From Mucilaginibacter flavus (GTDB lineage: Bacteria; Bacteroidota; Bacteroidia; Sphingobacteriales; Sphingobacteriaceae): a stretch of 64,000 nt of DNA. The notes beneath the pieces are model-generated. The model had not been told where the DNA came from. It ran no database searches and was given only the letters and a program-made list of their open reading frames with translations. Position 1 is the first letter of the stretch. The number at the start of each line of letters is the position of its first letter. Both the position numbers and the translations under genes were made by a program. Positions 16,532 to 24,518 of this stretch are shown here, one piece after another. The stretch spans positions 1-64,000 of the forward strand of contig NZ_JAUFPS010000037.1 of assembly GCF_030409315.1 (NCBI RefSeq), given 5' to 3'.

Positions 16532-17323
16532 ATGAAACCCATTAAATTTTTGGCGATAGCCGTAATACTTATAGCCATGATATCAGCAATTAGCGCCTTT
16601 GCAGGTTATCACTCAAACCCGGTAAAAGTTAGCAAACCAATAGCTAACGGAAAAGGATTCGCGTTATTGGAGTTATTCACCTCGGAGGGTTGTTCAAGCT
16701 GCCCGCCGGCAGATGAGTTATTGGCCAGGATTCAAAAAGAGACAACAGATAAACCCGTTTACATATTAGCCTACCACGTTGATTACTGGAACCGCCTGGG
16801 TTGGAAAGACGTATTCAGCAATCATGATTTTACCAACCGTCAGATAGCATATAACCGCTTTTTAAATGTATCAATCTATACGCCACAGGTTGTTATTAAC
16901 GGGAAGGCCGAATGCGTAGGTTCTGATGAATCGGCTTTAAGGGATGCCATTGCGCAAGGGTTAGCCTCTGCCCCTGCCGCTAATGTTACACTGCAAGCGC
17001 AGCAACAAGGTGATAAACTGGCGGTAAACTACAAACTAACCGGAACATCGGCAAGCAATCAATTACTCATCGCGGTTGTGCAAAAACAAGCCATCAGTAA
17101 AATAGGGGCCGGTGAAAATAGCGGCCGCACTTTGACCCACGCCCAAATAGTACGTGAATTACATACGGTGGCTTTAACATCAGATCATGGTACAACCACC
17201 GTTAAACTTCCGCAAGGTTTTAATACGCAGGCATGGGAAATAGTTGGTTTTATTCAGAGTACCAGTACCGGCGAGGTGTTGACTGCTACGAGGGTTGAAG
17301 TTGTTAAAGGTGAAAATTCTTAA
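16532..17323 (+). CDS. DUF1223 thioredoxin-like exported protein
   Basis: A 263-residue protein with an N-terminal signal or anchor (residues 5-24) and the DUF1223 motif LFTSEGCSSCPPAD, where Cys54 and Cys57 form a CxxC redox pair. VDYWNRLGWKD, and the STPQ-like YTPQVVING segment around residue 115-125 are family features. The fold is thioredoxin-like; the biochemical role of the family is not established, and a thiol redox function in the periplasm is inference. The gene follows the epoxide-hydrolase-like gene by 25 bases and probably shares its promoter. Confidence 0.9.
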   Translation: MKPIKFLAIAVILIAMISAISAFAGYHSNPVKVSKPIANGKGFALLELFTSEGCSSCPPADELLARIQKETTDKPVYILAYHVDYWNRLGWKDVFSNHDFTNRQIAYNRFLNVSIYTPQVVINGKAECVGSDESALRDAIAQGLASAPAANVTLQAQQQGDKLAVNYKLTGTSASNQLLIAVVQKQAISKIGAGENSGRTLTHAQIVRELHTVALTSDHGTTTVKLPQGFNTQAWEIVGFIQSTSTGEVLTATRVEVVKGENS

Positions 17324-17355
17324 AAACACAGCCCTAAAATAGTACAAAAGAAAGC

Positions 17356-17601
17356 GTCATTGCGAGTTGTAAAATCCGCGGACTCTGAAAGTGAAATGAC
17401 AACATCAAAAAAATGGGGTCATGCTGAGCCTGTCGAAGCACGCGGGCGAAGGCCTCTGCGCGCGAGCCTTCGACAGGCTCAGGGTGACAGGCCGCCTTAT
17501 TTTAAAACATAACTTGTCATTGCGAGGAACGAAGCAATCCCCAACTATACAGGGCGGCTCTGTATTTTGGGGATTGCTTTGTCGTTCCTCTTCGCAATGA
17601 C
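17356..17601. repeat. Composite palindromic repeat, copy 1
   Basis: Three parts fill most of the 302-base gap. (1) GTCATTGCGAG ... TGACAAC at 17356-17405, repeated nearly exactly at 20905-20953. (2) A 14-bp perfect stem TGAGCCTGTCGAAG / CTTCGACAGGCTCA at 17425-17438 and 17468-17481. (3) A long hairpin with outer arms GTCATTGCGA (17516-17525) and TCGCAATGAC (17592-17601), and inner AAGCAATCCCC. It lies between two convergent genes and probably also terminates transcription. Confidence 0.85.
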
Positions 17602-17625
17602 ACTTTGCTTGTAGTTAAGCTTTCT

Positions 17626-18387
17626 TTAATCTCCGCTATGCCTTCTATGTTTCTTTTTCTTACTCGATTTTTTCGAGCTTTTCTTTTCAGATTTTTTGGT
17701 ACTTGGTTTATCAGCTTGTTTTACCGGAGTACTCGCTGTAGTAGTTGCTTTAGTAGCCGCATCCGTAGAATCTTTACTCAATTGCTTAACGGTAAACTCA
17801 TTTCTGCTCAAGCCATATTCCAGTTGGCGTTTGGCTCCGGTTGATTTGGCATCTTTACCGGTACCGCTGTAAATAGGGAACTCACGGATGAGCTTACCAT
17901 CGCGGATGTAAAAATTATCATCGCCCCGGTAACCTTTGCGTTGTGATGAGTTTAACTTGGGAAAGTCGAGCTTATTGGCTTTATTATCATTAAACTCAAA
18001 AGCGTAAATACTTGCCCGGTTAATGGTATCTTTTGATTTTGCCTCAATCAATATCTCGGGGTTGCCATCTAAATCCATATCGGCATTGTAAACATCAATG
18101 ATGTTGCCATCCAGATCGCCGGTGGTAGTGGTATATTTTATGGCCGATGAATCGGAATGCAGGATCATGAATGAACCCGCTTCCTGCGATCCCCTGCCCC
18201 AGCTAAAGATGTCATAGCTTTGTCCCGGTGCCACCTCAATCAACTTATGAAACCTGAAAGGTGCCATTAACGCGGGCTTTTTAGGTACCGGCGCGGTTAC
18301 CGCTGTTTTTGTTTCGCTGTTGCCACAGCCCGCCAAAGCAATAGCGGCAGTTAATGAAAAAGCTAAATAATATAACCTGTTAATCAT
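17626..18387 (-). CDS. Lipoprotein with lysine-rich tail
   Basis: A 253-residue protein with a lipobox (ALAGC, Cys21), so it is probably membrane-anchored at the cell envelope. The middle has a short calcium-binding-like loop, NADMDLDGNPEIL at about residues 101-113, which resembles the D-x-D-x-DG loops of VCBS-like proteins. The last 60 or so residues are extremely rich in Lys, Ser and Thr (KKSEKKSSKKSSKKKKHRR), an unusual positively charged tail that might bind nucleic acid, cell wall or acidic glycans; this is a guess. It lies 18 bases after the GH20 gene and is likely co-transcribed. I recognise no named family. Confidence 0.8.
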   Translation of the reverse strand: MINRLYYLAFSLTAAIALAGCGNSETKTAVTAPVPKKPALMAPFRFHKLIEVAPGQSYDIFSWGRGSQEAGSFMILHSDSSAIKYTTTTGDLDGNIIDVYNADMDLDGNPEILIEAKSKDTINRASIYAFEFNDNKANKLDFPKLNSSQRKGYRGDDNFYIRDGKLIREFPIYSGTGKDAKSTGAKRQLEYGLSRNEFTVKQLSKDSTDAATKATTTASTPVKQADKPSTKKSEKKSSKKSSKKKKHRRHSGD

Positions 18388-18405
18388 TATATGTTTATCC
18401 TTCTG

Positions 18406-20709
18406 TTAGTTCTTTAGCACATCGGCCGTTAATTCGGCCTTGGTTTTGCCCGGTGCAGTTATGAATACTTTTAAAGTATTGTTACCGCCGTTATCAGCAT
18501 ACTTCAAAGCAAACTTGTGGTAGCCTTTCGTTAAAGGCACGGCACCCATTTGCTCGTTAACGGCATGTTTACCATCGTTATCAACTATCACCTGGTCGTC
18601 AATTAACAATACCGAACCATTGGCAGACAGGGTTGAAAACCCGTAATTTCCATCAGCATCAATATTAATAAATCCGCTGTAAATTACACCATACTTACCC
18701 TTACTTTTTCTAAAATCGGCAGTGCTAAAGGTTTTTACCGTACCGCTATCTGTAGCGGCACCAATTAATTGGCTGGTGCTACCAAACGTACCCGCAAATA
18801 ACTGGTATTTAAGGCCCGCGGCATCACCTGTATAATTAACGGCTGCCATCGGCGCTTTATTATAAACCAGCGCACGGGTAACGTTACTGCGTTTGCCAGA
18901 TGGGGTAATTACAATGGTTTGTAGCTCGCGGTACTGATCTTGCGGCACGTTATAGGTCATCGGGATGTCGTACTCCAAGTCGGTTTCGCGTGGAGTATAG
19001 CCATCAATGGTGTAGTAAACTTTAGCGCCATCAACAGATGGTTTCAGGTTAACGGTAAGCTGGCTGCCAATCATTACGGTATCAACCGCGCCAATGGCCA
19101 CCGGCACGTGATAATCAAAGCCATTTTTATCTAACCAAGCCAAATGCCCGGGTAAACGGGTTTCAGAAAAATCTTTAAAATTTTTGTTAGCCAATGGCGA
19201 CCAGGCAATTTCTGATAGTGCCATTAAACGCGGCAACAACATAAACTCAACTTTGGCATCGGTTGGGATATACTCTGTCCACAGGTTGGCTTGTACACCC
19301 ATAATGTATTTCTTTTGCTCGGGTGTCAACGCTTCGGGCGTTGGGTCGTAAGCGTAAATTTTTGATAGCGGTTCATTACCGCCAATGCTCAATGGCTCCT
19401 GGCTTGGTTTACCCTGGCCATGATCGATATATAAACCGTGGCTACCGGGTGTCATGATCACATTGTGTTTTTGCTGAGCGGCTGCAATACCACCCTCTTC
19501 GCCGCGCCAGCTCATTACTGCCGCGTTTGGTGCAAGTCCACCTTCTAAAATCTCGTCCCAGCCAATAATGTTACGGCCTTTTGAGTTTACAAATTTTTCA
19601 ACACGCTGAATAAAATAGCTTTGCAGCTCGTTCTCGTCTTTAAGTTTTAGCTTTTTAATCAGCTGCTGGCAAAAAGGTGACGCTTTCCAGGCATCTTTAG
19701 GGGCCTCATCGCCGCCAATGTGGATATATTTACTTGGAAATAATTCCATCACCTCGGTAAGCACATCTTGAATAAACGCGAAGGTTTTATCGCTTGGGCA
19801 ATAAATATCTTTAAATACGCCCCAGGTTTCGGCAGCTTTATAAGTTTTGGTTGGGTCACAACTTAACTCCGGGTAAGCAGCCAAAGCGGCCTGTGAATGG
19901 CCCGGCATTTCAATTTCGGGTACAATGTTGATGTAACGGGCAGATGCGTATTTAACTACATCACGGATCTGATCCTGGGTATAAAAACCACCGTATGGGG
20001 TACCATCAAACTGTTGGGGTGTTTTATCACGATAGCCGCCTATCAGCGTTTGGGCGCGCATGCTGCTGATTTGGGTTAGCTTCGGATATTTTTTAATCTC
20101 AATGCGCCAGCCCTGGTCTTCTGTTAAGTGCCAGTGAAAATTATTGAGTTTGTAAGCGGCCAGCAGGTCGATATATTTTTTGACCATCTCTACACCAAAA
20201 AAATGCCTGCCAACATCAAGCATGGCACCACGATAGCCAAAGCGAGGATAATCCTCTACCTGTACGCAAGGCAATTTGGCTGTAGCGGCTCTATCGGCAG
20301 GGAACAGTTGAATTAATGTTTGGATGCCGTAAAACAAACCAGCGCCTTTACCGGCAACAGTAATTTGTTGTGAGGTAATGGTTAAACGATAACCTTCGGC
20401 AGGTAGCCCATCAGTTCCGGCAGAAGTTAAAGTGATAGTATTTGATGTGCTCCCTGCGCTTTTAACAGTAATGGCTTTGTTATAAGCCTGGTTATTAGCC
20501 AGGTAATCTTTAAAAAACAATACCGCTTTGTTTGAAGGCGAATCGGCCTGAATATTGGTTTCCTGGCTCAGTATAAACTGACCGGGCACTTTTTTCAACG
20601 ATACCGGTGCCGGGATAACACCCGCGTACGGATCAGTATCCTGGGCGTTAACAACAATAGTGCATGATGTAAGCAATGCAAACAGCAGCAGGGAAGCTTT
20701 TTTTAACAT
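18406..20709 (-). CDS. Beta-N-acetylhexosaminidase (GH20) with PA14-like domain
   Basis: Exported glycosidase that removes terminal GlcNAc or GalNAc from chitin fragments, peptidoglycan or glycans. From the ATG at 20709 (MLKKASLL) the product is 767 residues; the longer frame from 20796 is unlikely because the signal peptide starts at this Met. FALLTSC (Cys16) could be a lipobox, so a lipoprotein is possible. The GH20b domain comes first (about 30-155), then the TIM barrel with FHWHLTEDQGWR near 193-202 and the catalytic pair HIGGDE, Asp334 and Glu335. The C-terminal 150 residues look like a PA14-type carbohydrate-binding domain (SGFINIDADGNYGF). It probably forms a unit with the lipoprotein gene downstream. 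Confidence 0.93.
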   Translation of the reverse strand: MLKKASLLLFALLTSCTIVVNAQDTDPYAGVIPAPVSLKKVPGQFILSQETNIQADSPSNKAVLFFKDYLANNQAYNKAITVKSAGSTSNTITLTSAGTDGLPAEGYRLTITSQQITVAGKGAGLFYGIQTLIQLFPADRAATAKLPCVQVEDYPRFGYRGAMLDVGRHFFGVEMVKKYIDLLAAYKLNNFHWHLTEDQGWRIEIKKYPKLTQISSMRAQTLIGGYRDKTPQQFDGTPYGGFYTQDQIRDVVKYASARYINIVPEIEMPGHSQAALAAYPELSCDPTKTYKAAETWGVFKDIYCPSDKTFAFIQDVLTEVMELFPSKYIHIGGDEAPKDAWKASPFCQQLIKKLKLKDENELQSYFIQRVEKFVNSKGRNIIGWDEILEGGLAPNAAVMSWRGEEGGIAAAQQKHNVIMTPGSHGLYIDHGQGKPSQEPLSIGGNEPLSKIYAYDPTPEALTPEQKKYIMGVQANLWTEYIPTDAKVEFMLLPRLMALSEIAWSPLANKNFKDFSETRLPGHLAWLDKNGFDYHVPVAIGAVDTVMIGSQLTVNLKPSVDGAKVYYTIDGYTPRETDLEYDIPMTYNVPQDQYRELQTIVITPSGKRSNVTRALVYNKAPMAAVNYTGDAAGLKYQLFAGTFGSTSQLIGAATDSGTVKTFSTADFRKSKGKYGVIYSGFINIDADGNYGFSTLSANGSVLLIDDQVIVDNDGKHAVNEQMGAVPLTKGYHKFALKYADNGGNNTLKVFITAPGKTKAELTADVLKN

Positions 20710-20904
20710 ATTTAGTGTGAGGTTGGTACTACGTTGTGAATATAGAGTTTTTAAAAAATTATAAGAAGTTTTTTTGGAGTAAGGATTTAGGAGCAAGGAC
20801 TGATTGGACTTTGGGACGGTGGGACTTTAGGACTGGTTGGACTTGGGGATTGGGAGACAGACAGGAATAGTTAACCACTGTCCAAATTATAAATACCAGG
20901 AATC

Positions 20905-21169
20905 GTCATTGCGAGTTATAAAATCCACGGACTCTGAAAGTGAAAATGACAACGGCTTTTCATCCCGTAGTCATGCCGAACTTGTTTCGGCACCCCACTT
21001 GCTTAGTGTACACCTGGTGAAAAACCTACCCTATGGGGTCCTGAAACAAGTTCCAGGATGACTTCAGTTTTATAACTTGTCATGGGTAGGCACGAAGCAA
21101 TCCCCAATTTACAGAGCAACTGTGCAAATAGCCCCTGTATAGTTGGGGATTGCTTCCTACCGCAATGAC
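20905..21169. repeat. Composite palindromic repeat, copy 2
   Basis: A second copy of the family at 17356-17601. GTCATTGCGAG ... TGACAAC is at 20905-20953, the GCCGAACTTGTTTCGGCACCCC portion is at 20976-21000 and relates to the hairpin at 54828-54874, and the GTCATGGGTAGG / CCTACCGCAATGAC hairpin spans 21079-21168 with inner GAAGCAATCCCC. Open frames here are artefacts of the repeat. Confidence 0.85.
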
Positions 21170-21186
21170 GACCGTTTTAAAACAAA

Positions 21187-21251
21187 AAGAGCCACCTGCT
21201 TTGCAAATGGCTCTTAAATATATTTTCAAAGTCCTCTCCTTTGGAGAGGAT
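21187..21251 (-). terminator. Terminator of trxB
   Basis: AAGAGCCA (21187-21194) pairs with TGGCTCTT (21208-21215), followed by TCCTCTCC-TTT-GGAGAGGA (21233-21251). On the minus strand these lie just after the trxB stop at 21266. Confidence 0.65.
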
Positions 21252-21265
21252 TTAGGTGAGGCTTC

Positions 21266-22222
21266 TTACGCAGTTACCACATGCTCTTTAGCAGCCAGGT
21301 ACCTTTCGGCATCTATAGCGGCCATACAGCCGGTGCCTGCCGCGGTTACGGCCTGGCGGTAGATGTGATCCTGGGCGTCGCCGCAGCAAAACACGCCTTC
21401 TACGTTGGTTTCTGTTGATCCGGGGCGGGTGATGATATAGCCTGTTTCATCCATATTTAACCAGCCTTTAAAAATATCGGTATTAGGATGGTGACCTATC
21501 GCCACAAAAAATCCGGTTACGTTAAGATCTGTTTCAGTATTGGTGCTGTTGTTAATCACTTTAACACCGGTTACGCTTTGTCCGTCGCCGATGATTTCTT
21601 TGGTTTCGGTGTTGTAAAGGATCTCGATGTTAGGGGTGTTCTTTACGCGGTGAACCATTGCTTTTGATGCACGGAACTCGTCGCGGCGAACAATCATGTA
21701 TACCTTGCGGCAAAGTTTAGCCAGGTAGGTTGCTTCTTCGGCAGCAGTATCACCGGCACCAACTATGGCTACGTCCTGTCCTTTAAAAAAGAAGCCGTCA
21801 CACACAGCACAGGCCGAAACGCCAAAGCCGCTGTATTTTTGCTCGGATGGTAAGCCCAGCCATTTTGCAGATGCACCGGTAGATACAATTACGGTATCGG
21901 CCAGGATAGTTTTCACATCATCAACAACCACTTTATGTGGCAGGCTCGTAAAATCAACCGAACTTACGTAACCGAAACGAATTTCGGTACCCAGGCGCTC
22001 GGCCTGTTTCCTGAAATCTTCCATCATTTCGGGCCCCATAATACCTTCTGGATAGCCCGGAAAGTTTTCTACATCAGTAGTTTGGGTAAGTTGCCCACCG
22101 GCTAATAAACCGGTGTACATTACGGGCTTTAAATCGGCCCTTGAAGCATATATAGCGGCTGTGTAACCGGCAGGACCCGATCCAATGATCAGGCATTTTA
22201 CGTGTTCTAATTCTTCAGACAT
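21266..22222 (-). CDS. trxB: Thioredoxin reductase
   Basis: FAD enzyme that reduces thioredoxin with NADPH. The product is 318 residues from the ATG at 22222 (MSEELEHVKC); an upstream Met would add 16 residues without family support. The FAD-binding GSGPAG motif is at about 14-19, the redox-active CAVCDG has Cys138 and Cys141, the NADPH-binding GAGDTA follows at about 161-166, and the C-terminal FCCGDAQD loop is present. Length and motif order are normal. It is a single gene between the dipeptidase and the repeat block. Confidence 0.97.
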   Translation of the reverse strand: MSEELEHVKCLIIGSGPAGYTAAIYASRADLKPVMYTGLLAGGQLTQTTDVENFPGYPEGIMGPEMMEDFRKQAERLGTEIRFGYVSSVDFTSLPHKVVVDDVKTILADTVIVSTGASAKWLGLPSEQKYSGFGVSACAVCDGFFFKGQDVAIVGAGDTAAEEATYLAKLCRKVYMIVRRDEFRASKAMVHRVKNTPNIEILYNTETKEIIGDGQSVTGVKVINNSTNTETDLNVTGFFVAIGHHPNTDIFKGWLNMDETGYIITRPGSTETNVEGVFCCGDAQDHIYRQAVTAAGTGCMAAIDAERYLAAKEHVVTA

Positions 22223-22295
22223 TGTTATAAAAATGTATGCGAATTTACGGTTTAAAAGCCTATCTGCCAAGCAAAATATCGTCAGGCCTGTGCCA

Positions 22296-23468
22296 TCATT
22301 TGCCTGTATTAGCCTTCAACACCCGCATTACATTACCGCCTAATATTTTGTCTATATCTTTTTCAGAGTAATTCAACTTTAATAACTCCTCGGTAATTTT
22401 GGGGTAATCACTTACACTATCCAAACCTAATGGATACGATTCTGCACCGTCAAAATCCGATCCTATGCCCACATAATCAACTCCAATCAGTTTCACAATG
22501 TAGTCTATATGATGAATAAGCAAACTCAACGGCGGGCGAATTTTATCCGACTCTGTTTTGTACATCACATTCAGCCTGATATTGGCCAAATCGCCATCAT
22601 TGTAAATTTTAGTGAGCGAATCTAGCTCGGCTTTATGCTGATGTAAAAACACGGCTACTTTGGGCGAGTAAGTACTATCAACAAAGCCGCTGTAAAAATT
22701 AAGGCAAACCACTCCCCCGTTTTTAGCCAGGGCCTTTAGCTGATCGTCTTTTAAATTACGTCTGCTTGGGTCAATACTCCAGGCGCAGCTGTGCGAGGCA
22801 ATTACCGGTTTGGTTGTGGTAGCCAGCACATCGTAAAACGTACGTTCGCCAACGTGCGACACATCAACCATTACACCTAATTGATTCAGGTGTTTAACAA
22901 TCTGTTTGCCGTAATCGGTAAGGCCCAAATGCGGCAAACTATCTTTTTTGGTAACCTCATCACGTGCCGAGGTTGCCCAAGAGGTGCTGTTATTCCAGGT
23001 AAGGGTTAAATAATTCATGCCACGTTTGGCCAGGCTATCAATATAGTCCATACGGTCCTCTATCATGTGGCCGCCCTCTACCCCTATCAATGCCGCTAAT
23101 TTCTTTTGGGCGACCGTTTTTTTGAGTTCGGCACTGTTATGTACCAGGGTAATTTTATCAGGGTAGCGTTTGATAAGGGCATATAAAGAGTCAATCTCGC
23201 GGTTGGCAAATGCGAAAGCCGTGCCTTTGCCATAATTTTCGCCGCACCAGATGGAAAAAATCTGCGCGTCAAGTCCGCCCTCCTTGGCGCGTACTAAATC
23301 AAAATCGCCCTCTTTTTGTCGTTTGCCTAAATCAAACTTAGTGATCAGTTCATTCGATAGCACATCGTTATGGGTATCAATTAAAATAGCCTTTTGATGA
23401 ATTTGCTGCGCGTTTTGTGCCGATAGTTTTAATGAAAACAGTAATAAGGGAAGTAACAGTTTTTTCAT
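22296..23468 (-). CDS. Membrane dipeptidase (peptidase family M19)
   Basis: A zinc dipeptidase of the renal-dipeptidase family, 390 residues, with a cleavable signal peptide (about 18 residues, ending LSAQ), so it is exported. DTHNDVLSN gives His33 and Asp35; later GVEGGHMIED, VDVSHVG and ASHSCAWSID supply the rest of the binuclear metal site; GIGSDFDGAESYP is near the C terminus. It hydrolyses dipeptides, sometimes D-amino-acid ones, probably in the periplasm. It is 73 bases from trxB on the same strand; the two might share a transcript. Confidence 0.93.
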   Translation of the reverse strand: MKKLLLPLLLFSLKLSAQNAQQIHQKAILIDTHNDVLSNELITKFDLGKRQKEGDFDLVRAKEGGLDAQIFSIWCGENYGKGTAFAFANREIDSLYALIKRYPDKITLVHNSAELKKTVAQKKLAALIGVEGGHMIEDRMDYIDSLAKRGMNYLTLTWNNSTSWATSARDEVTKKDSLPHLGLTDYGKQIVKHLNQLGVMVDVSHVGERTFYDVLATTTKPVIASHSCAWSIDPSRRNLKDDQLKALAKNGGVVCLNFYSGFVDSTYSPKVAVFLHQHKAELDSLTKIYNDGDLANIRLNVMYKTESDKIRPPLSLLIHHIDYIVKLIGVDYVGIGSDFDGAESYPLGLDSVSDYPKITEELLKLNYSEKDIDKILGGNVMRVLKANTGK

Positions 23469-23507
23469 GCCTCAAGATAGGAATTTTGAGCGTTGATTTT
23501 GTGTTGG

Positions 23508-23921
23508 TTAAAAAAAGATGGCGGCAAGGATGACAATAATTCCACCACCAGCTATTAAATACCCAATACTATTACCCGTTAAATTATCTACAATACAATT
23601 ATCCTTTTCGGTTGGATCGTAGATGATTTTTACCTGTTCTCCAACGATGTACAACGTCATACTATACCCTATCGTGCTTCTTTGCGTTATGGTTTCATTG
23701 TCTAACGTTTGATACCTAAAAACCGGGTAGTATCGCTTTTTAAAACCCTTTACAACTTCATCAATCTTAATTACCTTACCGGGAACACGGACACCCGTCT
23801 TCATCAGCTGACTGCGCAGAAATATATTTATAACGCCAATCCCAACAACAAAAAACCCGAGCATGCCAGCAATCATCCGTACCCCATTGTCATCAATTGC
23901 GGTTTTAAGTGCTAAAAACAT
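23508..23921 (-). CDS. DUF3592 membrane protein, paralogue 2
   Basis: A 137-residue protein with a membrane segment at each end (about 15-33 and 118-137) and a DUF3592 core between them (VRVPGKVIKIDE ... PVFRYQTLDNETIT ... GEQVKIIYDPTEKDNCIV). It is similar in length and layout to the protein encoded by the next gene at 23936, so the two look like a tandem duplication. The family has no established function. It is 14 bases from its paralogue and 39 from the dipeptidase gene. Confidence 0.85.
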   Translation of the reverse strand: MFLALKTAIDDNGVRMIAGMLGFFVVGIGVINIFLRSQLMKTGVRVPGKVIKIDEVVKGFKKRYYPVFRYQTLDNETITQRSTIGYSMTLYIVGEQVKIIYDPTEKDNCIVDNLTGNSIGYLIAGGGIIVILAAIFF

Positions 23922-23935
23922 ATCTTATTATTCAA

Positions 23936-24349
23936 CTAATATTGATGCAACATATAATAAACAGCCACCGCGATAATTAAACCCACGCCGATCAAAAGCA
24001 ATAAAGGCCCGGTTATCTTATTGGCTGTGCCGTCGATGATGAAGTGCCGTTTGTCAGTCTTATCGTATATTATCTTAAGTGTTTCGCCCTCATCATACAT
24101 AGGCGGGTTGCTGCCTATGGCATATGCTTTTGTTATTTCTTCGTTATCACCTACGGTAACATACTTTATTACAGGATGATAATATGAACTAAGAGAGGCA
24201 TCGGAGCGGCGCTCAAATCGTAAAACAATACCTTTAACCTTAATACCCGTTTTGACAAGTTTATTACGTTCCACTATCTTACCAATACCCCAAACTATTA
24301 AAAAAGTGCCGCCTGCAAGTAAGATAATTTCGTCTATTGTTACGTTCAT
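23936..24349 (-). CDS. DUF3592 membrane protein, paralogue 1
   Basis: A 137-residue product with terminal membrane segments (about 5-20 and 115-132) and the DUF3592 core (KVKGIVLRFE ... HPVIKYVTVGDNEEIT ... GETLKIIYDKTDKRHFII). Likely the first gene of the pair and paired in topology with the next one. The core shares the IIYD...TEK/TDK end with its paralogue but most other positions differ, so the duplication is old or the copies are diverging fast. Function is unknown. Confidence 0.85.
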   Translation of the reverse strand: MNVTIDEIILLAGGTFLIVWGIGKIVERNKLVKTGIKVKGIVLRFERRSDASLSSYYHPVIKYVTVGDNEEITKAYAIGSNPPMYDEGETLKIIYDKTDKRHFIIDGTANKITGPLLLLIGVGLIIAVAVYYMLHQY

Positions 24350-24377
24350 TTTTTGATTTCGGGTTTCTGTTTTTTTT

Positions 24378-24423
24378 GTCTGAACCAGGATTCAGCAGAT
24401 TTATCAGATTTTAGGATTTTTGA
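24378..24423. repeat. Partial copy of the GTCTGAACC repeat
   Basis: GTCTGAACCAGGATTCAGCA and AGATTTTAGGATTTTTGATT resemble the arm of the palindrome at 37089-37180, but with no closing arm here. Confidence 0.55.
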
Positions 24424-24443
24424 TTAACTTGTTTGCACTTTTC

Positions 24444-24518
24444 ACTGCAAACTGCAAACTGCAAACTGCAAACTGCAAACTCACCACTCACCACTCACCA
24501 CTCACCACTCACCACTCA
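24444..24518. repeat. Two fused 7-bp tandem repeats
   Basis: Five copies of ACTGCAA (24444-24478) are followed, without a change of register, by five copies of ACTCACC (24479-24513) and a partial sixth. The array ends at the stop codon of the acyl-CoA carboxylase gene. TTTGCAGT motifs, the complement of the first unit, also occur on the far side of that gene (about 26199-26226). Confidence 0.95.

Noticed and set aside
17425..17481. Insertion sequence remnant
   Set aside because: The TGAGCCTGTCGAAG palindrome is a widespread short repeat and no transposase fragment adjoins it.
20837..21061. 74-residue frame in the trxB-GH20 gap
   Set aside because: It lies inside the composite repeat and its sequence follows the repeat units.
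24444..24518. Possible CRISPR array
   Set aside because: Units are 7 bases with no spacers; it is a simple tandem repeat.
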